From an uncultured Oscillibacter sp. (lineage in GTDB: Bacteria; Bacillota; Clostridia; Oscillospirales; Oscillospiraceae): a stretch of 7,338 bases of DNA. Numbering within the stretch: the stretch's first letter is position 1; the number at the start of each line of letters is the position of its first letter. Below, in pieces: positions 1 through 6,397 of the stretch. A model generated the notes under the pieces. It saw nothing but the letters and a program-made list of their open reading frames with translations, was not told the origin of the DNA and ran no database searches. The stretch is taken from assembly GCA_910588005.1 (NCBI GenBank), contig CAJUQM010000078.1, positions 1 through 7,338 of the forward strand. Direction: 5' to 3'. A program made the translations under genes and the position numbers.

Positions 1-345
1 AGGGCCAGCCAACTCAGCGGCAGCATTACTATGTCTCAGCAGACCCTGGGACAGGGCGTGGGAATTGTGGCTCAGACCAGCGAGAGCTTTCAAAAGATCA
101 CGGCGGCTGCGGAAGGCGCGGCGTCTGTGCAGTCTGAGATCTCCGGCGTCATTAACGCCTCTCAGCAGAATTTGCAGATTATCTGCCAGTTTTTTGATGA
201 GATTAAAGGCCGGTATCAAGAAGTTGTCAGACATATTGATCAGGCCAGCCGTTTGGGCACCACAAAAAGCGCGATGTTTGAGGATATGGACAATATGATC
301 TCTCAGATTCCGCCCCTTGTCAAAGATCTGGAGTCCGGCCGTTGA
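1..345 (+). CDS. Methyl-accepting chemotaxis protein, C-terminal fragment (gene starts before the window)
   Basis: The open frame runs from base 1 to a TGA at 343-345 and has no start of its own. The ATG at 31 is internal: the frame continues upstream of it without a stop, and no ribosome site precedes it. The visible 114 residues are helical and Ala/Gln/Ser-rich with heptad spacing. They fit the descending arm of an MCP cytoplasmic coiled coil, the adaptation region after the signalling tip (GVGIVAQTSESFQKI followed by EISGVINASQQNL). Such proteins form long cytoplasmic hairpins that control the kinase CheA through CheW. No C-terminal NWETF-like CheR/CheB tether is present; the protein ends in KDLESGR. 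A second complete MCP lies downstream, suggesting a receptor cluster. The class is fairly sure from pattern and context; the sensor domain and ligand lie outside the window. Confidence 0.8.
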   Translation, partial: RASQLSGSITMSQQTLGQGVGIVAQTSESFQKITAAAEGAASVQSEISGVINASQQNLQIICQFFDEIKGRYQEVVRHIDQASRLGTTKSAMFEDMDNMISQIPPLVKDLESGR

Positions 346-390
346 AGCCGGACGGCCGTTCCGCGGCGCCTGTGGGGCAAATGCTTTTGA

Positions 391-430
391 AAAGACCCGG
401 TCCTCAAGTTTGGGGACCGGGTCTTCTTTC
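391..430 (+). terminator. Intrinsic terminator of the first MCP gene
   Basis: AAGACCCGGTCC (392-403) pairs perfectly with GGACCGGGTCTT (414-425). The stem can extend inward to about 15 pairs with one G-T wobble and a loop of about 4 bases. It is followed by the T-rich run CTTCTTTC and lies 46 bases after the MCP stop codon. It separates the first MCP from the promoter-driven operon that follows. Confidence 0.9.
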
Positions 431-924
431 ACCTGATGAGTGGGCTGTATTCTGCTTTGGCCTGTTTGACTTTTCCGCTGCGCTGTACCATGGTTTCCGC
501 TCTGGAGACTCCGGCTTCGGGATGTTTTATCAAGAACTTGGGCGTGCGGATTTTTGACAGGGCACAGCAGTCCAAGACGGCGCCTCGAAACGACTCTGAC
601 TGTAAATCAGGTGCTGATAATGTCAAAAGCTGCCGTTGAATATTTTATGCTTCTCCAGGATGTGAACAACATCCGTATTCAATCCGCCGGGCAGGCGGGA
701 ACGGCTGCCTGCCCTTGCCATGAAAGGCACAACCTGTACTGCGGAGACTTGCCATAGCAGCCGGCTCCGGGAGCAGGAGAGGGGTTCAACCGGTGCGCGG
801 CCACTTTAACTCAGCGGAAGAGAAAAAAGATGGAATTTCGGAAGATACAGCCTTGACTTATATCAGCAAATGCGTTGAGGCATAGCGCGTTGAAAAGTAT
901 GGCCCTGTATGTTGAGATAACGGC
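431..924. other. Non-coding stretch with several inverted repeats, no gene recognised
   Basis: No frame in this stretch has a convincing ribosome site, coding bias or recognisable protein. Visible structure includes an 8-bp inverted repeat TTTTGACA (552-559) / TGTCAAAA (621-628), which encloses CAGCA/TGCTG and a 5-bp stem with a 7-base loop (595-611). A hairpin GGATGT/ACATCC lies at 658-674. A stronger hairpin GGGCAGGC/GCCTGCCC with a 10-base loop lies at 689-714, and a small TGCC/GGCA stem at 716-729. All lie upstream of the promoter at 925-953, so they are not in the leader of the next gene. They could be a small RNA, remnants of a decayed gene or mobile element, or chance. Confidence 0.45.
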
Positions 925-953
925 TTGCCAACAATGGGGAAAACTGGTATAAT
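925..953 (+). promoter_or_regulatory. Sigma-A type promoter for the binding protein-MCP operon
   Basis: TTGCCA (925-930) and a perfect TATAAT (948-953) are separated by exactly 17 bases. Transcription would start near 960, giving a leader of about 85 bases before the ATG at 1044. No sigma-D/FliA-type flagellar promoter was noticed, so this chemosensory operon may be under housekeeping rather than flagellar control. Confidence 0.8.
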
Positions 954-1043
954 ATAAATCCATCAACTGTAGCTTGTGGAGGTGTCTGCGCACTACTCTA
1001 ATAGTATACAGTTTGGGGGAATCAACAGGAAAGGCCTGACGCT

Positions 1044-2285
1044 ATGAAAAAGAACAATTTTTTCCTGCTTGTGTCCATAGGGATGCTTTTTTTTCTGTCT
1101 GCCTGTGGCGGGGAACATCCGGATCCGGTGAGCAGCGGGACGGAAAACCAAATGGAAACGATTGCGCTGACTGTTTGGGGCGCCGAGGAGGACGAGGCGC
1201 TTCTACAGGAGATTTTTGCCTCTTTCCAGAATCATTACGCCGCTGAGGCCCGCTTCCAGATTACCTATCAGCCCCAGAGCGAGTCCAACTGCAAGGACGT
1301 GCTGCTTGGAGATCTGGAGAATGGGGCCGACGTGTTTGCCTTCGCCGATGACCAAGTTGCCGCCCTGGCTGCCGCCGGGGGATTGGATCCCATTGAAAAC
1401 GCGGATGAGATTCGCGCCGCGAATCTCAGAGCGGCGGTGGAGGCGGCCAGTGTGGGGGACGTGCTCTATGCGTATCCTCTGACGGCGGACAACGGCTATT
1501 TTCTTTACTATAATCAATCCTATTTCTCTGAAGAAGATCTGCGAAGCTTGGACCGAATGCTGGAGATCGCGGCAGACGCAGGGCGGCTGGTGACGATGGA
1601 CTGGTCCTCCGCCTGGTATGTCTATGCCTTTTTTGGCAATACCGGTTTGGAGGTGGGGCTGAACGAAGACGGCCTCACCAATTACTGTACTTGGAACAGC
1701 ACGGAGGGAGAGATCACCGGCGTGGACGTGGCCCAGGCAATGCTGTCCATTGCCGCCAGTCCGGGTTTTGCCAGCAGAACGGATACGGAGTTTCTAGAGG
1801 GTGTGCGGAATGGCTCCGTGATTGCCGGCGTTAGCGGGGTTTGGAACGCGATGGCGGTTCAAGAGGCCTGGGGCGAAAGTGCCGGGGCCGTTAAGCTCCC
1901 TACATATACATGCCGGGGCCGGCAGGTGCAGATGGCCTCTTTCTCCGGCTGTAAACTGATTGGTGTGAACGCTTATTCCCGGAATCCCCAGTGGGCGGCG
2001 CGGCTGGCGGAATGGATTACCAATGAGGAAAACCAGCGTCTGCGCTTTCAGCTGCGGGGGCAGGGACCTTCTAATATCAGTGCCGCAGAATCTGCGGAGG
2101 TTCAGGCCTCTCCGGCTATCGCCGCGCTCTTGGCCCAGTCGGAGTTCTCTCAGCTCCAGCGGGTAGGCGGCAAGTTTTGGGATCCGGTGGCGGAATTTGC
2201 CGGTAACTGTGCCCGGGGGAATCCCTCCGGTACGCCGCTCCAGGCCCAGCTGGACCATATGGTGGAGGGCGTGACGGCGCGGTAG
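1044..2285 (+). CDS. Extracellular solute-binding lipoprotein, family 1 (MalE-like)
   Basis: This 413-residue protein starts at an ATG with AGGAAAGG (1028-1034) nine bases upstream. Residues 1-21 are a lipoprotein signal: KK, a hydrophobic core, and lipobox LSAC with Cys21 as the lipidation site, then a Gly/Ser/Asp-rich linker. The mature part has the MalE-cluster pattern: an early beta strand (IALTVWGAEEDE), DNGYFLYYNQSYF in the hinge region, GVWNAM near 265-270, KLPT at 284-287, FSGCKLIGVN near 300-309 and GQGPSN at 339-344. This family binds sugars or oligosaccharides for ABC importers, but no permease or ATPase gene is adjacent. The next gene, 40 bases away, is an MCP. A role as membrane-anchored ligand receptor feeding that chemoreceptor is inferred; the substrate cannot be read from the sequence. 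Confidence 0.88.
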   Translation: MKKNNFFLLVSIGMLFFLSACGGEHPDPVSSGTENQMETIALTVWGAEEDEALLQEIFASFQNHYAAEARFQITYQPQSESNCKDVLLGDLENGADVFAFADDQVAALAAAGGLDPIENADEIRAANLRAAVEAASVGDVLYAYPLTADNGYFLYYNQSYFSEEDLRSLDRMLEIAADAGRLVTMDWSSAWYVYAFFGNTGLEVGLNEDGLTNYCTWNSTEGEITGVDVAQAMLSIAASPGFASRTDTEFLEGVRNGSVIAGVSGVWNAMAVQEAWGESAGAVKLPTYTCRGRQVQMASFSGCKLIGVNAYSRNPQWAARLAEWITNEENQRLRFQLRGQGPSNISAAESAEVQASPAIAALLAQSEFSQLQRVGGKFWDPVAEFAGNCARGNPSGTPLQAQLDHMVEGVTAR

Positions 2286-2293
2286 TGCACGAT

Positions 2294-2309
2294 ATGAATT
2301 CCAATTCAT
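2294..2309 (+). repeat. Short palindrome between the binding protein and MCP genes
   Basis: ATGAATT (2294-2300) and AATTCAT (2303-2309) form a perfect 7-2-7 inverted repeat in the 40-base gap, six bases before the MCP ribosome site (GGAGG, 2316-2320). As RNA it could make a weak 6-bp hairpin. It could protect or pause the transcript, or bind a protein, but it may also be chance in AT-rich spacer. Confidence 0.35.
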
Positions 2310-2325
2310 TTCTTTGGAGGGACAT

Positions 2326-3912
2326 ATGAAGGGCAAGCTCACATTACAGCAGCGTTTGATCCTGCCAATCGTTCTATTGGGGCTGATAACTCTCTTGTCC
2401 AACATTTTGGCGGTATTCAGCATCAATAATGTCCACGCCAATGCTGGGACCATTGTGGATGAGTATATGGCCAGTGAGGCGGACCTGGAGGAGATCCGGC
2501 GGTCTATGATGGACATTCATCGCTTGGCTCTCAGCCACATTGTGGCGGCGGATCACGCTACGATGATCCATCTGGTTCAGGAGATCAAGGCAAAGGAGGC
2601 GGAGCTGGACGGAATGCTGGCGGAATACGAGGTTTTTGTCGCTGAGGATGATGAGGCGGTTTACCGTTCCCTGCTGGAGGACTATGATGCCTTTAAGCAC
2701 GCCTTGGTCTATCTGGTCTGTGCCAGTGCAGACAGCAAGACCCAGGAGGCCTACGCTATGGCCAATGGAGATGTGGCCGTTCAAAGTGCCGCCGCTGAAC
2801 AGGGTTTGGACGCTTTGTCGGCCTCTGTCAGCGCTCAGGTGGAGGCGGCCAGGAGCCGTTTGTTTGGTGTGTATGTGGTCTCGCTGGTCATCAGTGCCGC
2901 TACGTTAATTGCGGGTGTGGTTCTGGTCTGGGCCGCGCTGCGGATTATTCGCAAATATGTCATCGCGCCTATTCGGGATGCCATGAGTACGCTTCAAGGG
3001 AGTTCTCAGCGTATCAACGGCGTAGTAGGCGAAGTCCGCAGGCGGACGCGCACCTCTAACGGCAGCGCTCGGGATCTCTCCGGTTTGACAGAACAGCTCT
3101 CCGCTGCGTTGGAGGAAATTGCCGGAAATACCGCCGCGATTACCGCAAGCTCCTCCGGCACCCAGAATGACGCCATCAGCATGGCGGAGGAGTGCTCTGC
3201 CATTACGGCCTATTCCGTACAGATGCGGGGACGGGCGGAGAAAATGGAGCAGTCTGCCCAGGCAGAGATGGAAGAGGTTCGCGCTAAGACAGAGGAGATT
3301 ATGGAGCTGCTCAATCAGGCCATCGAGAAAAGCCGGAGTGTAGACCAGATCGGAATTTTGACCAAGGACATTCTCTCGATCTCCTCGTTTACGGACTTGA
3401 TTGCCATCAACGCGTCTGTGGAGGCCTCCAGAGCCGGGGAGGCGGGAAAGGGATTTGCCGTTGTGGCGCGGGAGATCCGCCACTTGGCAGACTCCTGCGC
3501 GGAGACGGCAGGCCATATCCAAGAGGTGAGTGAGGTGGTCACAGGCGCGGTAGACTACCTCGCCGGCAGCGCCCGGGAATTGGCGGATTATCTGGGGCAG
3601 GCGATCTTGGAACAGCTTGAGCGGTCTGTCCAGTCGGGGCGGCAATACAGGGATGACGCCGCCTATATTGAGCGGTCTATGGAGGGCTTTAACCGCCAGG
3701 CGGACCGACTTCGCACGGCGATGGCGGAGATCGCGGCCTCAATTTCTGCGATATCCGGCGCGGTGGACGGCGCCGTCTCCGGTGTCACCGGCGTCACCGG
3801 CAGCACCCGGGTTTTGGCGGAGGACATGGCCGGAATTACCGCCGGTATGGATACGAACCAGGAGATTGTGGGGGAGCTGCAAAAACAGGTGGAAGTGTTT
3901 GCGAACTTGTAA
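2326..3912 (+). CDS. Methyl-accepting chemotaxis protein with four-helix-bundle type sensor
   Basis: This 528-residue receptor starts at the ATG at 2326, five bases after GGAGG (2316-2320). A TTG at 2314 in the same frame overlaps that ribosome site and is rejected. Transmembrane helices lie at about 11-33 and 180-205. The roughly 145 residues between them are helical and short, like a 4HB_MCP sensor. After TM2, VIAPIRDAM resembles the start of a HAMP domain, but the usual DEIG motif is replaced by ARDLSGL, so HAMP is degenerate. The signalling tip is clear at about 352-390 (FTDLIAINASVEASRAGE, then GKGFAVVAREIRHLAD), with conserved Glu366; the usual QTNLLALNA reads FTDLIAINA. Long coiled-coil arms flank it. 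No CheR/CheB tether is at the C-terminus. Its pairing with the binding lipoprotein suggests indirect ligand sensing. Confidence 0.93.
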   Translation: MKGKLTLQQRLILPIVLLGLITLLSNILAVFSINNVHANAGTIVDEYMASEADLEEIRRSMMDIHRLALSHIVAADHATMIHLVQEIKAKEAELDGMLAEYEVFVAEDDEAVYRSLLEDYDAFKHALVYLVCASADSKTQEAYAMANGDVAVQSAAAEQGLDALSASVSAQVEAARSRLFGVYVVSLVISAATLIAGVVLVWAALRIIRKYVIAPIRDAMSTLQGSSQRINGVVGEVRRRTRTSNGSARDLSGLTEQLSAALEEIAGNTAAITASSSGTQNDAISMAEECSAITAYSVQMRGRAEKMEQSAQAEMEEVRAKTEEIMELLNQAIEKSRSVDQIGILTKDILSISSFTDLIAINASVEASRAGEAGKGFAVVAREIRHLADSCAETAGHIQEVSEVVTGAVDYLAGSARELADYLGQAILEQLERSVQSGRQYRDDAAYIERSMEGFNRQADRLRTAMAEIAASISAISGAVDGAVSGVTGVTGSTRVLAEDMAGITAGMDTNQEIVGELQKQVEVFANL

Positions 3913-3919
3913 TATGGAT

Positions 3920-3955
3920 AAAAGTGCGGCTCTCGTTTTCAGAGGCCGCACTTTT
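3920..3955 (+). terminator. Intrinsic terminator of the binding protein-MCP operon
   Basis: AAAAGTGCGGC (3920-3930) pairs perfectly with GCCGCACTTTT (3945-3955), leaving a 14-base loop. The 3' arm ends in CTTTT. It starts 8 bases after the MCP stop codon. Confidence 0.9.
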
Positions 3956-3991
3956 CCAGGCAAAGCGGCTGCTCTGTGGGAGGGCTTGCCT

Positions 3992-4156
3992 TAGAGTCTG
4001 TTTTAAAACCGTCAAAACGCCGCCTTAGAGCGCCTTTTCCCGCCAGGGCTGCGTTGATTTGACTTGAAATCCGCCAGGATTCCCGCGTTAAATCGCCTTA
4101 CCCGACAGAAAAATCTGTTCCAATCCGGCATTCCGCCGGTTTTAAAACAGACTCTA
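3992..4156. mobile_element. MITE-like element with perfect 20-bp terminal inverted repeats and TA ends
   Basis: The first 20 bases (3992-4011) are the exact reverse complement of the last 20 (4137-4156). Each end reads TA followed inward by GAGTCTGTTTTAAAACCG. The element is 165 bases long and has no coding frame. TA at both ends fits the TA target duplication of IS630/Tc1-mariner elements, which would leave a 161-bp core with 18-bp repeats. Inside are direct repeats CCGCCAGG (4040-4047, 4071-4078) and CGCCTTA (4021-4027, 4094-4100), plus hairpins ACAGA/TCTGT (4105-4118) and CCGGC/GCCGG (4125-4139). It sits between two convergent operons, outside their terminators, where insertion does little harm. 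It would need a transposase supplied in trans; none is in the window. It could instead be a folded intergenic repeat of REP/BIME type. Confidence 0.75.
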
Positions 4157-4189
4157 GTCTGCCCATGATGATTCGGTCAGGGACTTTCA

Positions 4190-4221
4190 AGAGGAGGCGG
4201 AGCATTGGCTCCGCCTCCTCT
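4190..4221 (-). terminator. Intrinsic terminator of the sigma/anti-sigma operon
   Basis: AGAGGAGGCGGAGC (4190-4203) pairs perfectly with 4208-4221 around a 4-base loop, a 14-bp GC-rich stem lying 24 bases after the stop codon of the minus-strand gene. Read leftward, it is followed only by a weak T-rich stretch (TTGAAAG), so it may act partly as a 3'-end stabiliser. Its near-symmetry means it could also work on rightward transcripts. Confidence 0.75.
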
Positions 4222-4245
4222 GCTGAATTTAGGAGACAGGAGGGA

Positions 4246-5112
4246 TTAGACCCGATTGATATTTAACAGTGAAACGGTTACATCGGAGACCGGCCGCTCC
4301 TGCGGGCGGATTGTCCGGTCTGTGACGCTGCTGCCGACGCCGAAGGAAAAGGTCCGCTGCATGGGATGGGTCTCCTCGTCTTTTAGAATTCGGAATACCC
4401 GTACCAGCGTCTCGCCGGGCTGCACGTGAAGAGTGGGGAACATCTCCCGCCGGCTGGCGATGGAGACCGGCCGCATAACCGTGATGTCCTTGGGGGTCTC
4501 ACCGTTGTTGGTGACGGAGTAGACCAGGTACGATTCGCCTTTGGAAGCCGGGCGGGGGTGGGCGGTGATCTCCGGAAAACTGCCGTCGGGAGACTGCATC
4601 CGGGTGCTCCGGATATAATAGCTGCCGGGATCTGCCGTGATCACATCCCCCACCGTATGGGGGTCAATTTCCTCCAGGTTGCCGATGACAAGGCCGTACT
4701 CCGGCTCATTGGAAGGCGTAGGCGCCGGCGGACCGTCGTTAGACCGGTTTTCCACCGTGATGGTCACTTCGCCGGGAACCGGCGGGACGCCGATCTCTAT
4801 GCTGCTGGTCTCCTCGTCCCAGCTGATGTCCGCGTCCAGCAGCTTGGAGAGCTGAGCGGCGGCGATGTAGTTGGTCTGGATGCCGGCAGCGTCGGTATAA
4901 GTGATGGTGAAGGGTATCTGTTGGCCGCTGGGAGCAGTATAGGTCTGGCCCGCCTTCACTTGCTGTTCCCGCATGACCCGGATGCCGACCTGGTTGTAGG
5001 CGATTTTCGCCCCGGCGGCGGACACGGGTTCCGCCAGTGCAGCCAGCATCGCCACAGCCAGCATTCCTGCTGCAAAGGCGGGAAGGCGCTTGAAAATGTG
5101 ATCTTTTTTCAT
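4246..5112 (-). CDS. Secreted stalk-domain (copper amine oxidase N-like) protein, function unknown
   Basis: This 288-residue protein starts at an ATG with GAGGAA (5121-5126) eight bases upstream. Residues 1-32 form a Sec signal peptide: basic start MKKDHIFKR, an Ala/Leu core, and cleavage likely after PVSA. Residues of about 35-110 resemble a copper amine oxidase N-terminal-like stalk domain, with the hallmark YIAAAQLSKLLDADISWDEETSSIEIG (82-108). A Pro-rich linker (about 127-137) leads to a beta-rich, Ig-like C-terminal part (about 138-288) that I do not recognise. No lipobox, sortase motif or membrane anchor is seen, so it is probably released or bound non-covalently to the wall. It lies 61 bases after the anti-sigma gene with no terminator between, so it is probably co-transcribed and may be an output or co-sensor of that module. 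No enzyme function is implied: the copper-binding catalytic domain is absent. Confidence 0.8.
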   Translation of the reverse strand: MKKDHIFKRLPAFAAGMLAVAMLAALAEPVSAAGAKIAYNQVGIRVMREQQVKAGQTYTAPSGQQIPFTITYTDAAGIQTNYIAAAQLSKLLDADISWDEETSSIEIGVPPVPGEVTITVENRSNDGPPAPTPSNEPEYGLVIGNLEEIDPHTVGDVITADPGSYYIRSTRMQSPDGSFPEITAHPRPASKGESYLVYSVTNNGETPKDITVMRPVSIASRREMFPTLHVQPGETLVRVFRILKDEETHPMQRTFSFGVGSSVTDRTIRPQERPVSDVTVSLLNINRV

Positions 5113-5173
5113 GGTATAAATTCCTCATTTCTGCAATGACTGATTTTTGAGTTGGCCGCATGGAGATTGTGCT

Positions 5174-6397
5174 TTATTTGGGATCTTCGCAGGCGGTTCC
5201 GCTTATGATTTCGAAGCGGCCCGGCTGAGAGGATTCGATGGACAGATCCCTCCGTTTTACGCTCTCCGCCATTCGCAGCAGGTCGGATTTTTCCAGCGCT
5301 CCCCGAAGGCAGAAGGCGGTGTTGGTCTCCGGGTCCTCCCACATCAGTGTGCTGGTGATCTCCTCCTCAGGAGCACTGCTTACGCCTGCGGTGATGCTGC
5401 CAAAATGCACTACGGAGTCGTCCGGTGCGCCGGAAACCTCTGGGATTTCCTCCTGACTGGCCCAGAACCGGCCTGGCAGGCTGCCAATGGTCACTTCCTC
5501 CGGTGCTTCCTCTGGGGCGGTGAAGGGACAGGCGGGATCAACAAGGTACTGCCAGGACAGGGTGACGCCTCTCCGTACCCATTGCTGGCAGGCAGCGCCG
5601 TTTCCCAACGGCATATCCATGTCTTGGAAGTCCGGCGGGACCCATCCCATCTCATAGGCCGGGGCGCTGCTGCCGTAACAGGCGGCGCTCTCGGCGATTT
5701 GCACCAGGGTCTCCCGGTCTATCTGCCCCTTCGCCAGCAGATGAAGGAGAAAGCCCTCCGGTGTCTCCCACACCAGAAGCTGTTTGGTGTGGGAATCACC
5801 GGCGTAATAGTCGGCGGAGATTCCTCTGACGAAGATATTTTCCCGCGCACCTTCCGGGTCCGGGATGGTGCCCACCTGGACGCTGGATTTTTTGCCCGGG
5901 GCGGAGCAGCCGAAATCCACAGATGCCTCGAACTCATCGGACCAGAAGAACCATTTGCTGATACCAGGAGAGAGATAGAGGTCCTGTAGGGCATATCCCT
6001 CCGGCAGCCAGGTGAGACGCCAGTCCTGAGGACCGGCGTCTGCCGGAGTAGAGCCGGTGAGATGCGGATTGGTGGAATAAGTAACCATATCCCTGCCAAA
6101 TTCCCGCAGCCAGTTCAGCACTGCCGCCCGGACGGCGGGGCTGGCTGCCATCAGCGCCCCGAGGACTACGGTACAGGTCAGGAGTATACAGGCGATTTTC
6201 TGCGCCGCCCGGTACCAGACGGAACGGCTTCGCCGTTTCGCCCAGCTGAAGGGGGCTGCCAGTATTCGTACCCGCTCCCGGAGATACTGGGGGGAGAAGT
6301 TAAACTCCCGAATGTCGGCGTCTGCCAGGACCTTTTCGAATTGCAGGAGGTTTGCGTCGATCAGGGCGTCCCGGAGCCATTCCTCAAAATTATGCAT
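5174..6397 (-). CDS. Membrane anti-sigma factor with two DUF4367-like extracellular domains
   Basis: This 407-residue protein has a cytoplasmic N-terminus (1-65, including FSPQYLRERVRIL), the likely sigma-binding part. One membrane helix (about 66-86) follows, then the juxtamembrane segment SPAVRAAVLNWLREFGRDMVTYS typical of clostridial DUF4367/DUF4179 proteins. The outside part carries two related repeats. The first runs from WLPEGY (about 130) to VWETPEGFLLHLLAKGQIDRETLVQIAES. The second runs from GWVPPDF (about 251) to MWEDPETNTAFCLRGALEKSDLLRMAES. Family members usually hold one such domain, so this looks like an internal duplication. Its ATG overlaps the end of the sigma gene by 8 bases, and its ribosome site (AGGAGG, 6407-6412) lies inside that gene, a sign of translational coupling. 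It probably holds the sigma factor at the membrane until an outside signal arrives. The signal is unknown. Confidence 0.85.
   Translation of the reverse strand: MHNFEEWLRDALIDANLLQFEKVLADADIREFNFSPQYLRERVRILAAPFSWAKRRSRSVWYRAAQKIACILLTCTVVLGALMAASPAVRAAVLNWLREFGRDMVTYSTNPHLTGSTPADAGPQDWRLTWLPEGYALQDLYLSPGISKWFFWSDEFEASVDFGCSAPGKKSSVQVGTIPDPEGARENIFVRGISADYYAGDSHTKQLLVWETPEGFLLHLLAKGQIDRETLVQIAESAACYGSSAPAYEMGWVPPDFQDMDMPLGNGAACQQWVRRGVTLSWQYLVDPACPFTAPEEAPEEVTIGSLPGRFWASQEEIPEVSGAPDDSVVHFGSITAGVSSAPEEEITSTLMWEDPETNTAFCLRGALEKSDLLRMAESVKRRDLSIESSQPGRFEIISGTACEDPK

Noticed and set aside
429..639. Small genes on either strand in the gap after the first MCP
   Set aside because: The frames lack ribosome sites and recognisable protein pattern, overlap one another, and overlap the end of the terminator.
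575..650. A tRNA-Tyr gene
   Set aside because: Only an anticodon-like arm with GTA is visible. There is no D arm, no T arm with GTTCGA, no proper 7-bp acceptor stem and no CCA end.
811..993. Minus-strand 60-residue frame
   Set aside because: It spans the sigma-A promoter of the downstream operon and shows no ribosome site or family resemblance.
954..1043. Riboswitch in the leader of the binding protein gene
   Set aside because: The leader is only about 85 bases, shows no strong hairpin or terminator, and matches no riboswitch core that I recognise, including cyclic-di-GMP types.
1794..2516. Long minus-strand frame of 240 residues
   Set aside because: It lies across the end of the binding protein gene and the start of the MCP. 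Both have clear family features and ribosome sites, so this is an antisense shadow.
2905..3645. Long minus-strand frame of 246 residues
   Set aside because: It is entirely inside the MCP signalling domain; its Arg/Gly/Leu-rich composition is typical of a shadow frame.
4426..5989. Two long plus-strand frames (4426-5139 and 5147-5989)
   Set aside because: They run opposite the stalk-domain and anti-sigma genes, have skewed Gly/Arg/His-rich composition, and show no domain or ribosome site.
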